Positions 31,120 through 39,837 of a stretch of 64,000 bases of DNA are shown here, one piece after another; the stretch's first letter is position 1, and each line of letters opens with the position of its first letter. This DNA is from Prorocentrum cordatum (taxonomy: Eukaryota > Sar > Dinophyceae > Prorocentrales > Prorocentraceae). A program made the translations under genes and the position numbers. The DNA lies in assembly GCA_963575745.1 (NCBI GenBank), contig CAUYUJ010019860.1, forward strand, positions 340,179-404,178. The letters run 5' to 3'. Below the pieces are notes generated by a model that was given only the letters and a program-made list of their open reading frames with translations, was not told the DNA's origin and made no database searches.

Positions 31120-32851
31120 CCGCCACGTGGCCGTAGGACACCAACTCGTGGCTGGCCCCCGTTTCCGCCAGAAGCAGCGGGCGACCGAGTTGGTCGCGTT
31201 TCAGCGTCGACGCGCTTGCCGGCGCCGCTGCAGCAGCCGCTGCTCGCTCCAGCGCTGCGAAGTCGCCCGCCGGCAACGCCATCTTCGCCTGCGGTGGCGG
31301 GGGCCCCGCTGGCGAAGTCCAGAAGGCATCGCCATCGGCGCCGCCTGCGAGCCTGGCGCTCGCGCCCGCGCCGCTGCCCTGGGCAGCAAGCGAGTTGAGC
31401 ATCAGCTGACCTCCCTCGGAACGGCCTCGAGCCTCGGCCTGCCGAAGAGCCGCCGCAAAAGCCTCGGCGGTCTTGGGCGGCGCGGGAGGCGGCCCAGATG
31501 GCTGCCCACCGCCGGCGGCAGGAGGTCCAGAAGCTCCGGCGGCGGCCGCGGCTGCATCTCCCGCCGTGCATGCGTTGGCGACGCGGGCGGCGGGGTCAGC
31601 GCGCGGCCGCGGGCAGCTGTCGATCTTGTGATCGATGGCACCGCAGTTGAAGCACTTTCCCTCTGACTTCTCTGGCCTCCGGTGGAGGCTGGTGCACTGG
31701 GCGCCATTGCGGCAGCCGCCATCGGACTCGAAGAATCGGCAGGGCCTCTGCCCAGGCTCGCCGCTCTTGCCCTTCCCCTTAGCCTCCGGCTTCGCCTTGG
31801 CCTTCACCTTGGCCTTGGCCTTGGCTTTGGGGTCGGGCCTGGCGTTGGTCTGCTGCTGGCGCTGTGTCTGCTGACGGATCTGCTGTTCGAGGGCCGCCAC
31901 TTTGGCTGCCACGTTCGGCGCCTTAGCAGCCGAATCCCCCCCGCTCAGCTCTCGCGCCTCGGCCGCCAGGTAGCGCCAGCACTCGTCGACTACAGCCTGG
32001 CTGCGCGAGCTGGCGCCAGAAATGCCGCGCGACATCTCGTAGCTGAAGAGCCGGTGCTCGAAGCTGCGATCGTGCTCGCACATCTTCCCAACCAGCCTCC
32101 TGAGCGCGGAGAGCTGGATGGTGGGGTCGGGGGCCGCGGCGCCCAACCTCTGCAGCCGAGCCAACTCGAACTTCCACCTCTGGAGCGCCGCGTAGCACTC
32201 GGCGACGGGGGGGGCGCCTGGCAGGCCACGGCGTTCGACGGCCTTGAGGGTCGCTCCACGGTCCCTCAGCGTCCCCGGCCCCGCCTCGACGGCGGCAGCG
32301 AAGACGATCTCGCTGCGCGCCAGCTGGCGCGTCGCCAGTGCCTGCGGCTGGATCGTCTCCGGCATGGCCTCCAACAGCAGCGGGCGGAACTTCATCTCCA
32401 CCGCGCGCGTGCCAGGCGCCTCCGCCCAGCTGCTCTGAGGACGGATCAATGGGCGACGGAGCGGGTCCAGGGAGATGTACTCCTCGTACGCCGCCTCCAC
32501 GCTCGCCCGAAGCGACCCCCACCACAACTCGATAGTCGAGCGCAGACCCGTGATCTCCAGCGTGCTCTTCTGCATCCACTCCTCGTAGACGCTGGCCTTG
32601 GACGCACCCTTGCTCCAAACAAGCTTCGGCACGTCCTCGCCTTTCACCCTGCTCAGAACCGACGCGAGGCCCGCGTCCGCTCCCGCAGCGCCGTCGCCGG
32701 GCGCTGAGCTCGCACCGGCGCCTCCGGCTGGCGGCGGCGGCGGTGGCGGCGGCGGCCCGCTCGCCCTGCCGCCGAGTGCGCCCATCTGCTGAGCGGCTGC
32801 TACGGCGGCGGCCGCCTGTGGCAAATGCCATGGCGACGGAGGCGGTGGCAC
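30662..32851 (-). CDS. Copia gag nucleocapsid and protease region
   Basis: A 729-codon frame overlapping the end of the upstream gag frame by about 50 bases in another phase. It contains a capsid-like helical region (KLVWSKGASKASVYEEWMQK, HRLFSYEMSRGISGASSR), a basic KAKAKVKAKAKPEAKGKGK run, a CCCH finger (CRFFESDGGCRNGAQCTSLH) and a zinc knuckle CFNCGAIDHKIDSC of the CxxCx4Hx4C type. The protease motif reads PLLLAETGASHELV, with Glu where the catalytic Asp of D(S/T)G is expected. After about 31030 the frame loses sense, as the integrase continues in another phase. Confidence 0.8.
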   Translation of the reverse strand: MPPPPSPWHLPQAAAAVAAAQQMGALGGRASGPPPPPPPPPAGGAGASSAPGDGAAGADAGLASVLSRVKGEDVPKLVWSKGASKASVYEEWMQKSTLEITGLRSTIELWWGSLRASVEAAYEEYISLDPLRRPLIRPQSSWAEAPGTRAVEMKFRPLLLEAMPETIQPQALATRQLARSEIVFAAAVEAGPGTLRDRGATLKAVERRGLPGAPPVAECYAALQRWKFELARLQRLGAAAPDPTIQLSALRRLVGKMCEHDRSFEHRLFSYEMSRGISGASSRSQAVVDECWRYLAAEARELSGGDSAAKAPNVAAKVAALEQQIRQQTQRQQQTNARPDPKAKAKAKVKAKAKPEAKGKGKSGEPGQRPCRFFESDGGCRNGAQCTSLHRRPEKSEGKCFNCGAIDHKIDSCPRPRADPAARVANACTAGDAAAAAAGASGPPAAGGGQPSGPPPAPPKTAEAFAAALRQAEARGRSEGGQLMLNSLAAQGSGAGASARLAGGADGDAFWTSPAGPPPPQAKMALPAGDFAALERAAAAAAAPASASTLKRDQLGRPLLLAETGASHELVSYGHVAGAPASPPVATTSVELQIATGGREAQLGVDEAMRLLAHGAAATLPARGGERGARPADELEPVDLRGAAAGWQGDRLHQGRRVHLLGRGQRRRAEAAEDRHARASGSRCAGPGNCRRGQPARSGASSCRGPPTLHGGARRVPTSRRPDAPAPEA

Positions 32852-33915
32852 CCCGCCGCTCCCTGATCCTCCAGCGCTGGCAGCGCCACTGCCAGCCCAT
32901 GGCCAGCCCGCGCCCAGTCCTGGAGGTGGCTGGTCGCCCGCGAAAGCGGCGCCAAACCCGGTGCTGGATGCGCCCGCAGCGCCGTGGCCGCGCCGCTCGC
33001 CAGCGGTGCCGCGCCGAACGTGTTCGGCATCGGCGGTTGCAGGCTGCTGGCACCCGCCGTGGCGATGCCAAACAATCCTTGCTGCATCAGGGTGGCTGCG
33101 GCCGCGGACCCAGTGGCCGCGCCGCCCGCCACCGAATGCGGGCCGCCGCCATCGGCGCCCGCGAAATCCTGCATAGCGCCGGCATTCGGCGCCAAGGCTG
33201 CGGCGGCTACGGCGTCCGTGCCGGCGGCAGCTGGAGTCTCAGCAGCGGCCTGGAGCCCTGCTTCCTCCTCCTCGTCCTCCTCCTCGGCATCGTCGCCTGC
33301 AGGCCCCTGTGGCTGAGGCGTCGCCGGCGCGAGCAGCCCAGCGCCGCTCCCTCCGCCTGGCGTGGCGTACCCGCCGGCGCGCGACTCGAGCTCGGCCTTG
33401 AGCCGCACGATCTCCGCCTCGAGAGCCGCGACCCTGTCGCCATCGCCGGCGGCCTGGCTGATGCTGGGCGGGCCGGCGGGAAGCTGCGGCAGCGCCTGGG
33501 GCGTGTCCAAGCGAGCGGGCCCGCCGATCATGGACGCGCCGCTCAAGGTCTGGCGCGCTCCAGCCACGGCTCCGCTGATCAGCCGCGTGGCGCCAGTGGC
33601 GACGCCGATGGTAGTGGCGCCGACCACCTGGCCGGCGAGCTGGCTGCCGCTCGCGACTGCGCGGCCCATCTGCGAGGCCATGTGGCCCGTCCACGTCGCG
33701 CGCCGCTGGGCGAGGAACATGTCCCTAACGCCCAGGCAGGTGTAGCAGACGGGCGTCATGCTCACGACCTGCATGCAGTGCGCGTGGACCTCGGCGCCGC
33801 AGTGGCCGCAGGCGACCGAAGGTCCGACGAGAACGTCGAAGCAGGCACGGCACTGGCGGAAGTGCATCGCGACCTGCTGGTTCTGGAAGTCGGCTGTGGT
33901 AGCGTTTGGGCTCAT
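32800..33915 (-). CDS. Copia gag N-terminal ORF with C4HC3 zinc finger
   Basis: The ATG at 33915 (MSPNATTADFQNQQVAMHF) lies 51 bases inside the 5' LTR; an upstream in-frame start at 33987 falls within the LTR and is less likely. Residues 20-60 form CRAC-x10-CGHC-x4-H-x2-C-x9-CYTC, eight metal ligands in a PHD/RING-like order. An amphipathic glycine/alanine-rich region (LISGAVAGARQTLSGASMIG) and a short coiled coil (RVAALEAEIVRLKAELESR) follow, then low-complexity sequence to the stop at 32800. The reading phase then changes to the next gag-protease frame, either by frameshifting or by mutation. Confidence 0.75.
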   Translation of the reverse strand: MSPNATTADFQNQQVAMHFRQCRACFDVLVGPSVACGHCGAEVHAHCMQVVSMTPVCYTCLGVRDMFLAQRRATWTGHMASQMGRAVASGSQLAGQVVGATTIGVATGATRLISGAVAGARQTLSGASMIGGPARLDTPQALPQLPAGPPSISQAAGDGDRVAALEAEIVRLKAELESRAGGYATPGGGSGAGLLAPATPQPQGPAGDDAEEEDEEEEAGLQAAAETPAAAGTDAVAAAALAPNAGAMQDFAGADGGGPHSVAGGAATGSAAAATLMQQGLFGIATAGASSLQPPMPNTFGAAPLASGAATALRAHPAPGLAPLSRATSHLQDWARAGHGLAVALPALEDQGAAGCHRLRRHGICHRRPPP

Positions 33916-33949
33916 AACCCGTTGAAGAGCTAACCGTCCGACATCTCCG

Positions 33950-33964
33950 TCTCCGATTCCACCA
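33950..33964 (-). promoter_or_regulatory. Candidate primer-binding site of the copia element
   Basis: The minus strand reads TGGTGGAATCGGAGA one base after the 5' LTR, complementary to a tRNA 3' end finishing ...TCCGATTCCACCA. The tRNA identity was not determined. Confidence 0.5.
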
Positions 33965-33965
33965 C

Positions 33966-34638
33966 TGCTGGATTCTCCTCCGAACATGTGTCGTCCAGGA
34001 TGTCCTGCCTCCTCGCCAGTCTCCTGAGGAGCCTGAGGGCCTCTGGGGGCCTGATGGGCAATGGTTGCCCCAGATGTGGTGGTACGGGGAGTCGGAATCG
34101 TAATCTCAATAATGTGTTCACTGAGATAGCGAGGCGAGTGAAGAGGCGCTCTCGCTCGCTATCGTCGGTTCGGGTGCGGACCATTTTTGCGCTCAGTGCA
34201 AACGGTCCTTGAGCCAAAGTTTACGGACAGCTCGTGTCCGCAAGCGGGGGTGGCGTTGCCACCACCTCCGCCTCAAGCAACCCCGAGGCACCAAAACTGT
34301 ATGCCTGAGGTGGTCCAGGAGGTGGCGTTGCCACCACCTCCTGGGCAGCACCGAGCCCTTGGCACGATGCAGGTCGAAGCGTTCCCCTAAGCACTGGCGA
34401 AAAATCTATACAACTCTTGCCGGAATTGTGATTTTGGGTGTACCGGCCTATCCGCATAAAACAGGCTCTGTGGCAATTCAAACGGTCGCGGGCTGGGGGT
34501 CCTCCACCCTTGCGCGATACTGATTGTCACCATCGGGTTCCGGCAGAGCCCTGCCGGAACGCGCTGTGCGCACTTGAATCTGTAACCCCTTTGGGCCCAA
34601 AACGAATCAGGGGTGGACACGGCAAGCCCCCTCATCCA
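33966..34638 (-). repeat. 5' LTR of the 8.2-kb copia element
   Basis: Direct repeat of 26443-27115 with about 15 substitutions. The minus strand starts TGGATGAGG and ends CCAGCA. Here the leader-like stretch reads CCGTAAACTTTGGCTCAAG (34208-34226), closer to the spliced leader than in the other LTR. Confidence 0.9.
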
Positions 34639-35285
34639 CGGGAAGGGGGGGGGGGCTTGGAAGCCCCCCCCCTGCCCCATTTTGGCCGCCCAGCCCCCGG
34701 AGCCTCCGCCCCCCCTTTCGCCGACGATCCAAAATGAACAATCCACGATCGAGGATGGACGGTCGGCGATCAACGATCGACGATCGAAAATCCCAATCGA
34801 ATCGCTTGCAATCGATTGCGTTCCATTTCACTGCAATCCCCCTCCCCACCTCCCTCCGCCCCCTCCCCTCCCTCCCCGCCCTTCGTTCCATCTCCTCCCT
34901 CCCCTCCCTCTCCCCCCCTCCCTCCCTTCCGCCCTGTCCCTCCCCTGCAATCCGATCGATTGAATCGATTGCAATTCAACCGATTGCAATCCAGTCGATT
35001 GCAACCCAATGGATTGCAATCGAACCGTTTGCAACCCAATGGATTGCAATCGATTGCAACGCAAGTGTATCATTCAACTCGTCCCGCGCCAACGCCCGGG
35101 AACGAAAAATTACCCTGGCGACGTACCCAACCCCTGCGCAAACGCGGTGCGCAAATAGTTTAGGACACTTTATAAGGGGGCGATGACGGAGCGAGGGTTA
35201 CATGTCTGCAGACGAAATTCGGGCGACTCGCAAAGCACCGGCTTCAGGACAAGGACTAGATAAAGCTGATTAGTTGCAATCCCTG
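34639..35285. other. Non-coding block: G/C-run foldback, GATC-rich and CCCTCC tracts, GATTGCAAT repeats
   Basis: 34643-34680 is a G-run/C-run inverted repeat around GGGGCTTGGAAGCCCC. 34735-34800 is rich in CGATCGA and GATCGA. 34845-34945 is CCCTCC/CCTCCC. 34955-35070 holds tandem copies of a roughly 24-bp unit built on CGATTGCAATC. No gene seen. Confidence 0.6.
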
Positions 35286-35289
35286 AGCA

Positions 35290-37014
35290 ACCCTAGCCAC
35301 TTCGAAAGCGGGGGTCTCAAATCACAGCCCCCCAGGGATGGCGAGATCAAATTTGGGTCCGCGCGTGGCGTCACTGTGCTGGGTCCCCCAGCAGGCTTCG
35401 AAAGTGGCGACAGTTTCACATATCGCAGCCCCCCAGGGACGGCGAGGTCTAATTTGGGTCCGCGCGCGGCGTCGCTGTGCTGGGCCCCCCAGCAGGCCTC
35501 GAAAGTGGCGACAATTTCACAGATCGCAGCCCCCCAGGGATGGCGAGGTCCGCGCGTAATTTGGGTGGCCTAATTTGGGTCCGCGCGTGGCGTCACTGTG
35601 CTGGGCCCCCCCAGCAGGCCTCGAAAGTGGCGACAGTTTCACAGATCGCAGCCCCCCAGGGATGGCGAGGTCTAATTTGGGTCCGACTGCGCTGGGCCCC
35701 CGCAGGCCTCGCGACAGTTTCACAGATCGCAGCCCCCCAGGGATGGCGAGGTCTAATTTGGGTCCGCGTGGCGTCACTGTGCTGGGCCCCCCAGCAGGCC
35801 TCGAAAGTGGCGACAGTTTCACAGATCGCAGCCCCCCAGGGATGGCGAGGTCTAATTTGGGTCCGCCCGTGGCGTCACTGTGCTGGGCCCCCCAGCAGGC
35901 CTCGAAAGTGGCGACAGTTTCACAGATCGCAGCCCCCCAGGGATGGCGAGGTCTAATTTGAATCCGCCCGTGGCGTCACTGTGCTGGGCCCCCCAGCAGA
36001 TCGCAGCCCCCCAGGGATGGCGAGGTCTAATTTGGTCCGCCCGTGGCGTCACTGTGCTGGGCCCCCCAGCAGGCCTCGAAAGTGGCGACAGTTTCACAGA
36101 TCGCAGCCCCCCAGGGATGGCGAGGTCTAATTTGGGTCCGCGCGTGGCGTCACTGTGCTGGGCCCCCAGCAGGCCTCGAAAGTGGCGACAGTTTCACAGA
36201 TCGCAGCCCCCCAGGGATGGCGAGGTCTAATTTGGGTCCGCCCGTGGCGTCACTGTGCTGGGCCCCCCAGCAGGCCTCGAAAGTGGCGACAGTTTCACAG
36301 ATCGCAGCCCCCCAGGGATGGCGAGGTCTAATTTGGGTCCGCGCGTGGCGTCACTGTGCTGGGCCCCCCAGCAGGCCTCGAAAGTGGCGACAGTTTCACA
36401 GATCGCAGCCCCCCAGGGATGGCGAGGTCTAATTTGGGTCCGCGCGTGGCGTCACTGTGCTGGGCCCCCCAGCAGGCCTCGAAAGTGGCGACAGTTTCAC
36501 AGATCGCAGCCCCCCAGGGATGGCGAGGTTTAGTTTGGGTCCGCCCGTGGCGTCACTGTGCTGGGCCCCCCAGCAGGCCTCGGAAGTGGCGACAGTTTCA
36601 CAGATCGCAGCCCCCCAGGGATGGCGAGGTCTAATTTGGGTCCGCGCGTGGCGTCACAGGGCCCCCCAGCAGGCCTCGAAAGTGGCGACAGTTTCACAGA
36701 TCGCAGCCCCCCAGGGATGGCGAGGTTTAATTTGGGTCCGCCCGTGGAGTCACTGTGTTGGCCCCCCCCAGCAGGCGTCGAAAATGGCGACAATTTCACA
36801 GATCGCAGCCCCCCAGGGATGGCGAGGTAGAATTTGGGTCCGCGCGTGGCGTCACTGCGCTGGGCCTCCCAGCAGGCCTCGAAAGTGGCGACAGTTTCAC
36901 AGATCGCAGCCCCCCAGAGATGGCGAGGTCTAATTTGGGTCCGCCCGTGGCGTCACTGGGCCCCCCAGCAAGCCTCGAAAGTGGCGACAGTTTCACAGAT
37001 CGCAGCCCCCCGCA
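35290..37014 (+). repeat. 101-bp satellite array, about 17 copies
   Basis: Head-to-tail units each containing CTCGAAAGTGGCGACAG, TTTCACAGATCGCAGCCCCC, CAGGGATGGCGAGGTCTAA and GTGGCGTCACTGTGCTGG. Spacing between equivalent positions is 101 bp (for example 36255, 36356, 36457, 36558). Units at the ends and a few internal ones are shortened or diverged (35545-35580, 35680-35720, 35985-36010). The array reads through in more than one frame, which explains chains of similar open frames; none is a gene. Confidence 0.95.
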
Positions 37015-37205
37015 GGCAAGACAGGAGGAGGCAAGAGGGAGACGGGACGGGAAGGAGGAAGTGGAGACCACACTGCTTTATTCAAAACGAATACCCAACC
37101 AAGGAGAGTTGGGGAAAAACGATTCCCCCCCAAAGTTGCACGAAGTGTAATTCGGAGAACGCCAGCCCGTCGGGTTTGGCAGTGTTCGTGTAAGACGGCG
37201 GTCAA
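37015..37205. other. Unique sequence between satellite and GAG tract
   Basis: No coding region. Includes GGAGACCACACTGCTTTATT and GTTGCACGAAGTGTAATTCG. It could be the tail of a degraded element. Confidence 0.4.
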
Positions 37206-37700
37206 CTGGGGGAGGAGGAGGCGGAGGATGGGGGAGGCGGGGGGGGAGAAGGAGGAGGAGGAGGAGGAGGAGGAGGAGGAGGAGGAGGAGGAGACGGAGG
37301 AGGAGGAGGAGGAGGAGGAGGAGGAGGAGGAGGAGGAGGAGGAGCGGAATAATGAGGAGGGAAGGGGGGGGAAAAGGAGGAAAAAAGGAGGAGGAGGAGG
37401 AGGAGGAGGAGGATGGGGAGGAGGAGGTGGGGGAGGGGGAGGGGGAGGGGAGGAGGAGGAGGAGGAGGAGGAGGAGGAGGAGGAGGAAGGGAGGAGGAGG
37501 AGGAGGAGGAGGAGAGGAGGAGGGAGGAAGAGGAGGAGGAGGAGGAGGAGGAGGAGGAGGAGGAGGAGGAGGAGGAGGAGGAAGAGGAGGAGGAGGAGGA
37601 GGAGGAGGAGGAGGAGGAGGAGGAGGAGGAGGAGGAGGAGGAGGAGGAGGAGGAGGAGGAGGAGAAGGAAGAGGATGATGATGATGACGATGATGAGGAG
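37206..37700. repeat. (GAG)n mega-tract
   Basis: Nearly 500 bases of GGA/GAG triplets, the largest such tract in the window, with short G-run interruptions near 37350 and 37430. The frames give poly-Glu, poly-Arg or poly-Gly, and poly-Ser/Pro on the other strand. Confidence 0.95.
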
Positions 37701-37764
37701 GAGGAGACGGAGGAGGGAAAACTAAGAGGAGGAGGAGGAACGGAACGGAACGGAAGGACCCGTG

Positions 37765-37835
37765 GGGGAGTGATGATGATGATGATGATGATGATGATGA
37801 CGATGATGATGACGATGATGACTATGAGGAGGATG
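37765..37835. repeat. (ATG)n microsatellite
   Basis: ATGATGATG run directly after the GAG tract. Confidence 0.9.
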
Positions 37836-37914
37836 AGGAGGACGAGGAAGAGGAGGCAGCAAAAGGAAGAAAAGGAGGAGGGAAAACGACGGGAATAAAT
37901 GGAGGCGACAGGGA

Positions 37915-38365
37915 AGGCGATGGCTCCGGGAGCTGGGCGGCCAAAAGGGGGAAGGGGGGGGGCTTCAAGCCCCCCCCCCATTTGCACCAAGGGAGGGAAG
38001 GGGGGGGGGGGGGGTTTCCAAAGCCCACCCCCCCCCTTTCAAAGAGGGGGTGGCTCACCCCAGCTCCATTAAAAGGAGGGGAGGGGGGGGGGGGGGTAGC
38101 TTGGAAGCCCCCCCCCCCCTCCCCCCTTTCCGGCCACGAAAAGGAAGGGGGGGTAGCTTCCGAAGCCCCCCCTCCCCCCTTTCAAAGGGGGGGGTGGCTC
38201 ACCCCGGCTCAATTAAAGTGAGGGAGGGCGGGGGGAGGGGTAGCTTGGAAGCCCCCCCCCTTTCCGGACCACGAAAAGGAGGGGAGGGGGGGGGCTCCCG
38301 AAGCCCCCCCCCCTTTAGCAAGGAAGGGGGGAGGGGGGCAGCTTCAAGCTGGGGCCCCCCTTTTA
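37915..38365. repeat. Cluster of G-run/C-run foldback repeats
   Basis: At least five imperfect inverted units of the form GGGGGGGG-(T)AGCTTGGAAGC-CCCCCCCC or GGGCTTCAAGCCC, with shared spacers CCCCTTTCCGGCCACGAAAA (38125 and 38258) and GGGTGGCTCACCCC (38046 and 38191). The element at 37921-37996 matches 34643-34712 in inverted orientation, sharing TTTTGGCCGCCCAG. Confidence 0.8.
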
Positions 38366-38390
38366 ATCGATCGGGCCCCACGAGCGCGGT

Positions 38391-38870
38391 CTATCGCTTC
38401 TCACGGTTGCCGATCTCCGCGAGGAAGTTGCGTGCATTGCTCGCCGCCTGCTTAAATTTAGCCTCGGTGGACTGGAGCTGCTCCAATGGCGAGCGCGGTT
38501 TCGGGACAACTGACGACTCGACTGCCTGCTTGATGGCCAGGATTGGGGCCGTAACCGATGCATCGTGCTGTGCGAAGGCCTCGAGCTGGTGGAAGAGCTT
38601 CGCCTTTCCCCAAGGGGTAACGATCGCAGGTGGTGACGCGGCAGGGACAGCACCCCCTGAGCCCTTCGGCGGTCCTCCCTAGGGTTTCTCTTTTTTCTTC
38701 GGCGGGGTATGCAAATGCTGCTCCTGGCCACACGCAGTACAGACTCCGCCGTTTTTGGTGATGCGCCAGTTCCAGTCCCATTGCTTGGCAGAGCGGCAGG
38801 ACGGGGTGGAGCACAACGCATGGTTCGTTCTCGGCTGCGGTGGCGCCATCGCGGGGACAGCTGGGCACGC
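38391..38870 (-). pseudogene. LINE ORF1-like fragment with zinc-binding motif
   Basis: Minus strand reads CSTPSCRSAKQWDWNWRITK then GGVCTACGQEQHLHTPPKKK, an in-frame TAG near 38680, then GAVPAASPPAIVTPWGKAKL, KQAVESSVVPKPRSPLEQLQ and NARNFLAEIGNREKR with a stop at 38391. The Cx4C...CxxC pattern beside tryptophans is like the zinc-binding ORF1 of the plus-strand LINE at 40849. A diverged spliced-leader relic lies upstream at 38987-39007. The endonuclease and RT that should follow are absent, so this is a fragment or a short retrocopy. Confidence 0.55.
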
Positions 38871-38986
38871 GGCAGAGAACTCTTCACCTCTTGGCCCCAG
38901 CAGCGCGCAGCTCGACTGGGGCTGCCTGAAACGACTGCTGGCCTCGGACTAGAAGGATCCACGCTCTGTCCGAGGGACAAAGGCAT

Positions 38987-39007
38987 CTTGAGCCAGAACG
39001 GCGACAG
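38987..39007 (-). other. Diverged dinoflagellate spliced-leader relic
   Basis: The minus strand reads CTGTCGCCGTTCTGGCTCAAG, 17 of 21 positions identical to DinoSL, with its last eight bases (GGCTCAAG) exact and followed at once by ATGCC. Its place upstream of an ORF1-like fragment on the same strand fits a retroposed trans-spliced mRNA. Confidence 0.6.
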
Positions 39008-39009
39008 GA

Positions 39010-39200
39010 GGAGGAGGAGGCGGAGGAGGAGGAGGAAACCTCGGGCCTAGAAGCCCGTGGCTGCGCGCCAACCCTAGGGGGCAAGCCACGACCGAAATCG
39101 CTATGACTGCCAGCCTACATCCCTACACCCTCGGACATACCTTCCTATCTCTGAACAGTATCATCCTGTATACCTCGTACAGATTGTTTCGTTATCCCAC
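39010..39200. other. Short non-coding interval
   Basis: A GGAGGAGG tract at 39008-39040, then unique sequence. No gene recognised. Confidence 0.4.
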
Positions 39201-39727
39201 CCAACGTCACGATACATCATCTTGTACTGCAACGTACTGCGCACCACTTGCTGGGCCCTTGGGCCAAGCACCACGACTTCGACGAGTACCTCTGACGCCC
39301 ATACTTACAACTCCCGACGGCCTCACGTCTTCGACAACGGCGTCTTGCGTGCACCGACCGACGTCCCGACACCGACTACGTCTCCAAACCCGGCCCCACC
39401 TGGCATCGCAGGAAGCTGGAAAAGAAAGCAACAGCTGGAACGTTACTAAGCGTAGCCTCAGAAATAACGTTACTAGACCAATCGACACACGACCAGATAC
39501 AATCGGCACGACACTTACTAAACCAGCACCACAATACACAACAACCACCACGACCCACGACTACAGGGATGCACGGACAAACCCCAACATCCCAAGCGAA
39601 AGGTAAAGGCAAGGGGAGACACCACTACCAGCAGCGCTATGGAAAGGGCAAGAGCTCCACTTGGCAACCAGTGGGACACAACGGGTACACCAATCACACA
39701 CAACCAACGCAAACCTTCTATCCGTAA
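39201..39727 (+). pseudogene. A/C-rich coding remnant with KGKGKG basic tail
   Basis: In one plus-strand frame the last 130 codons read YVSKPGPTWHRRKLEKKATA, then LLDQSTHDQIQSARHLLNQH and SQAKGKGKGRHHYQQRYGKG, ending FYP and a TAA at 39727. Further upstream the sense shifts to another frame (CWALGPSTTTSTSTSDAHTY), with a stop near 39293. The A/C-rich, G-poor composition is unlike the neighbouring GC-rich elements but resembles 47264-48105. The basic KGKG tail suggests nucleic-acid binding, perhaps a gag-like ORF1. Family not recognised. Confidence 0.4.
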
Positions 39728-39837
39728 AGGCTTCGCCCCATGCCGCCGGCCCCCTGTCTCGGATAATGGGAGATGCAAAAGCTAAATCATGAGGTAAGGG
39801 AGCCGTCATGAAGCAGTGTCGGGACCTGATTGTTTTT

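Larger units (their letters stand above)
26443..34638 (-). mobile_element. Ty1/copia LTR retrotransposon, frameshifted copy
   Basis: Bounded by 673-bp direct repeats that start TGGATGAGG and end CCAGCA on the minus strand. Order gag, protease, integrase, RT, RNase H is that of Ty1/copia. A primer-binding-like TGGTGGAATCGG follows the 5' LTR and a purine-rich GGATGAGGAGGAG precedes the 3' LTR. The two LTRs differ at about 15 positions. Gag and RT-RNase H are open for long distances, but the middle is split across four frames, so the element is probably not autonomous now. No matching 5-bp duplication is seen, possibly because one flank abuts the gap. Confidence 0.9.

Noticed and set aside
35477-36933. 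Overlapping open frames of 90-160 codons with the repeated peptide AAPQGWRGLIWV
   Set aside because: They are all generated by the 101-bp satellite; the same peptide recurs in each copy in shifting frames, with no independent coding sign.
37202-37990. Long Ser/Pro, Glu or Gly frames on both strands
   Set aside because: Produced by the (GAG)n/(CTC)n tract; every frame of such a repeat is open.
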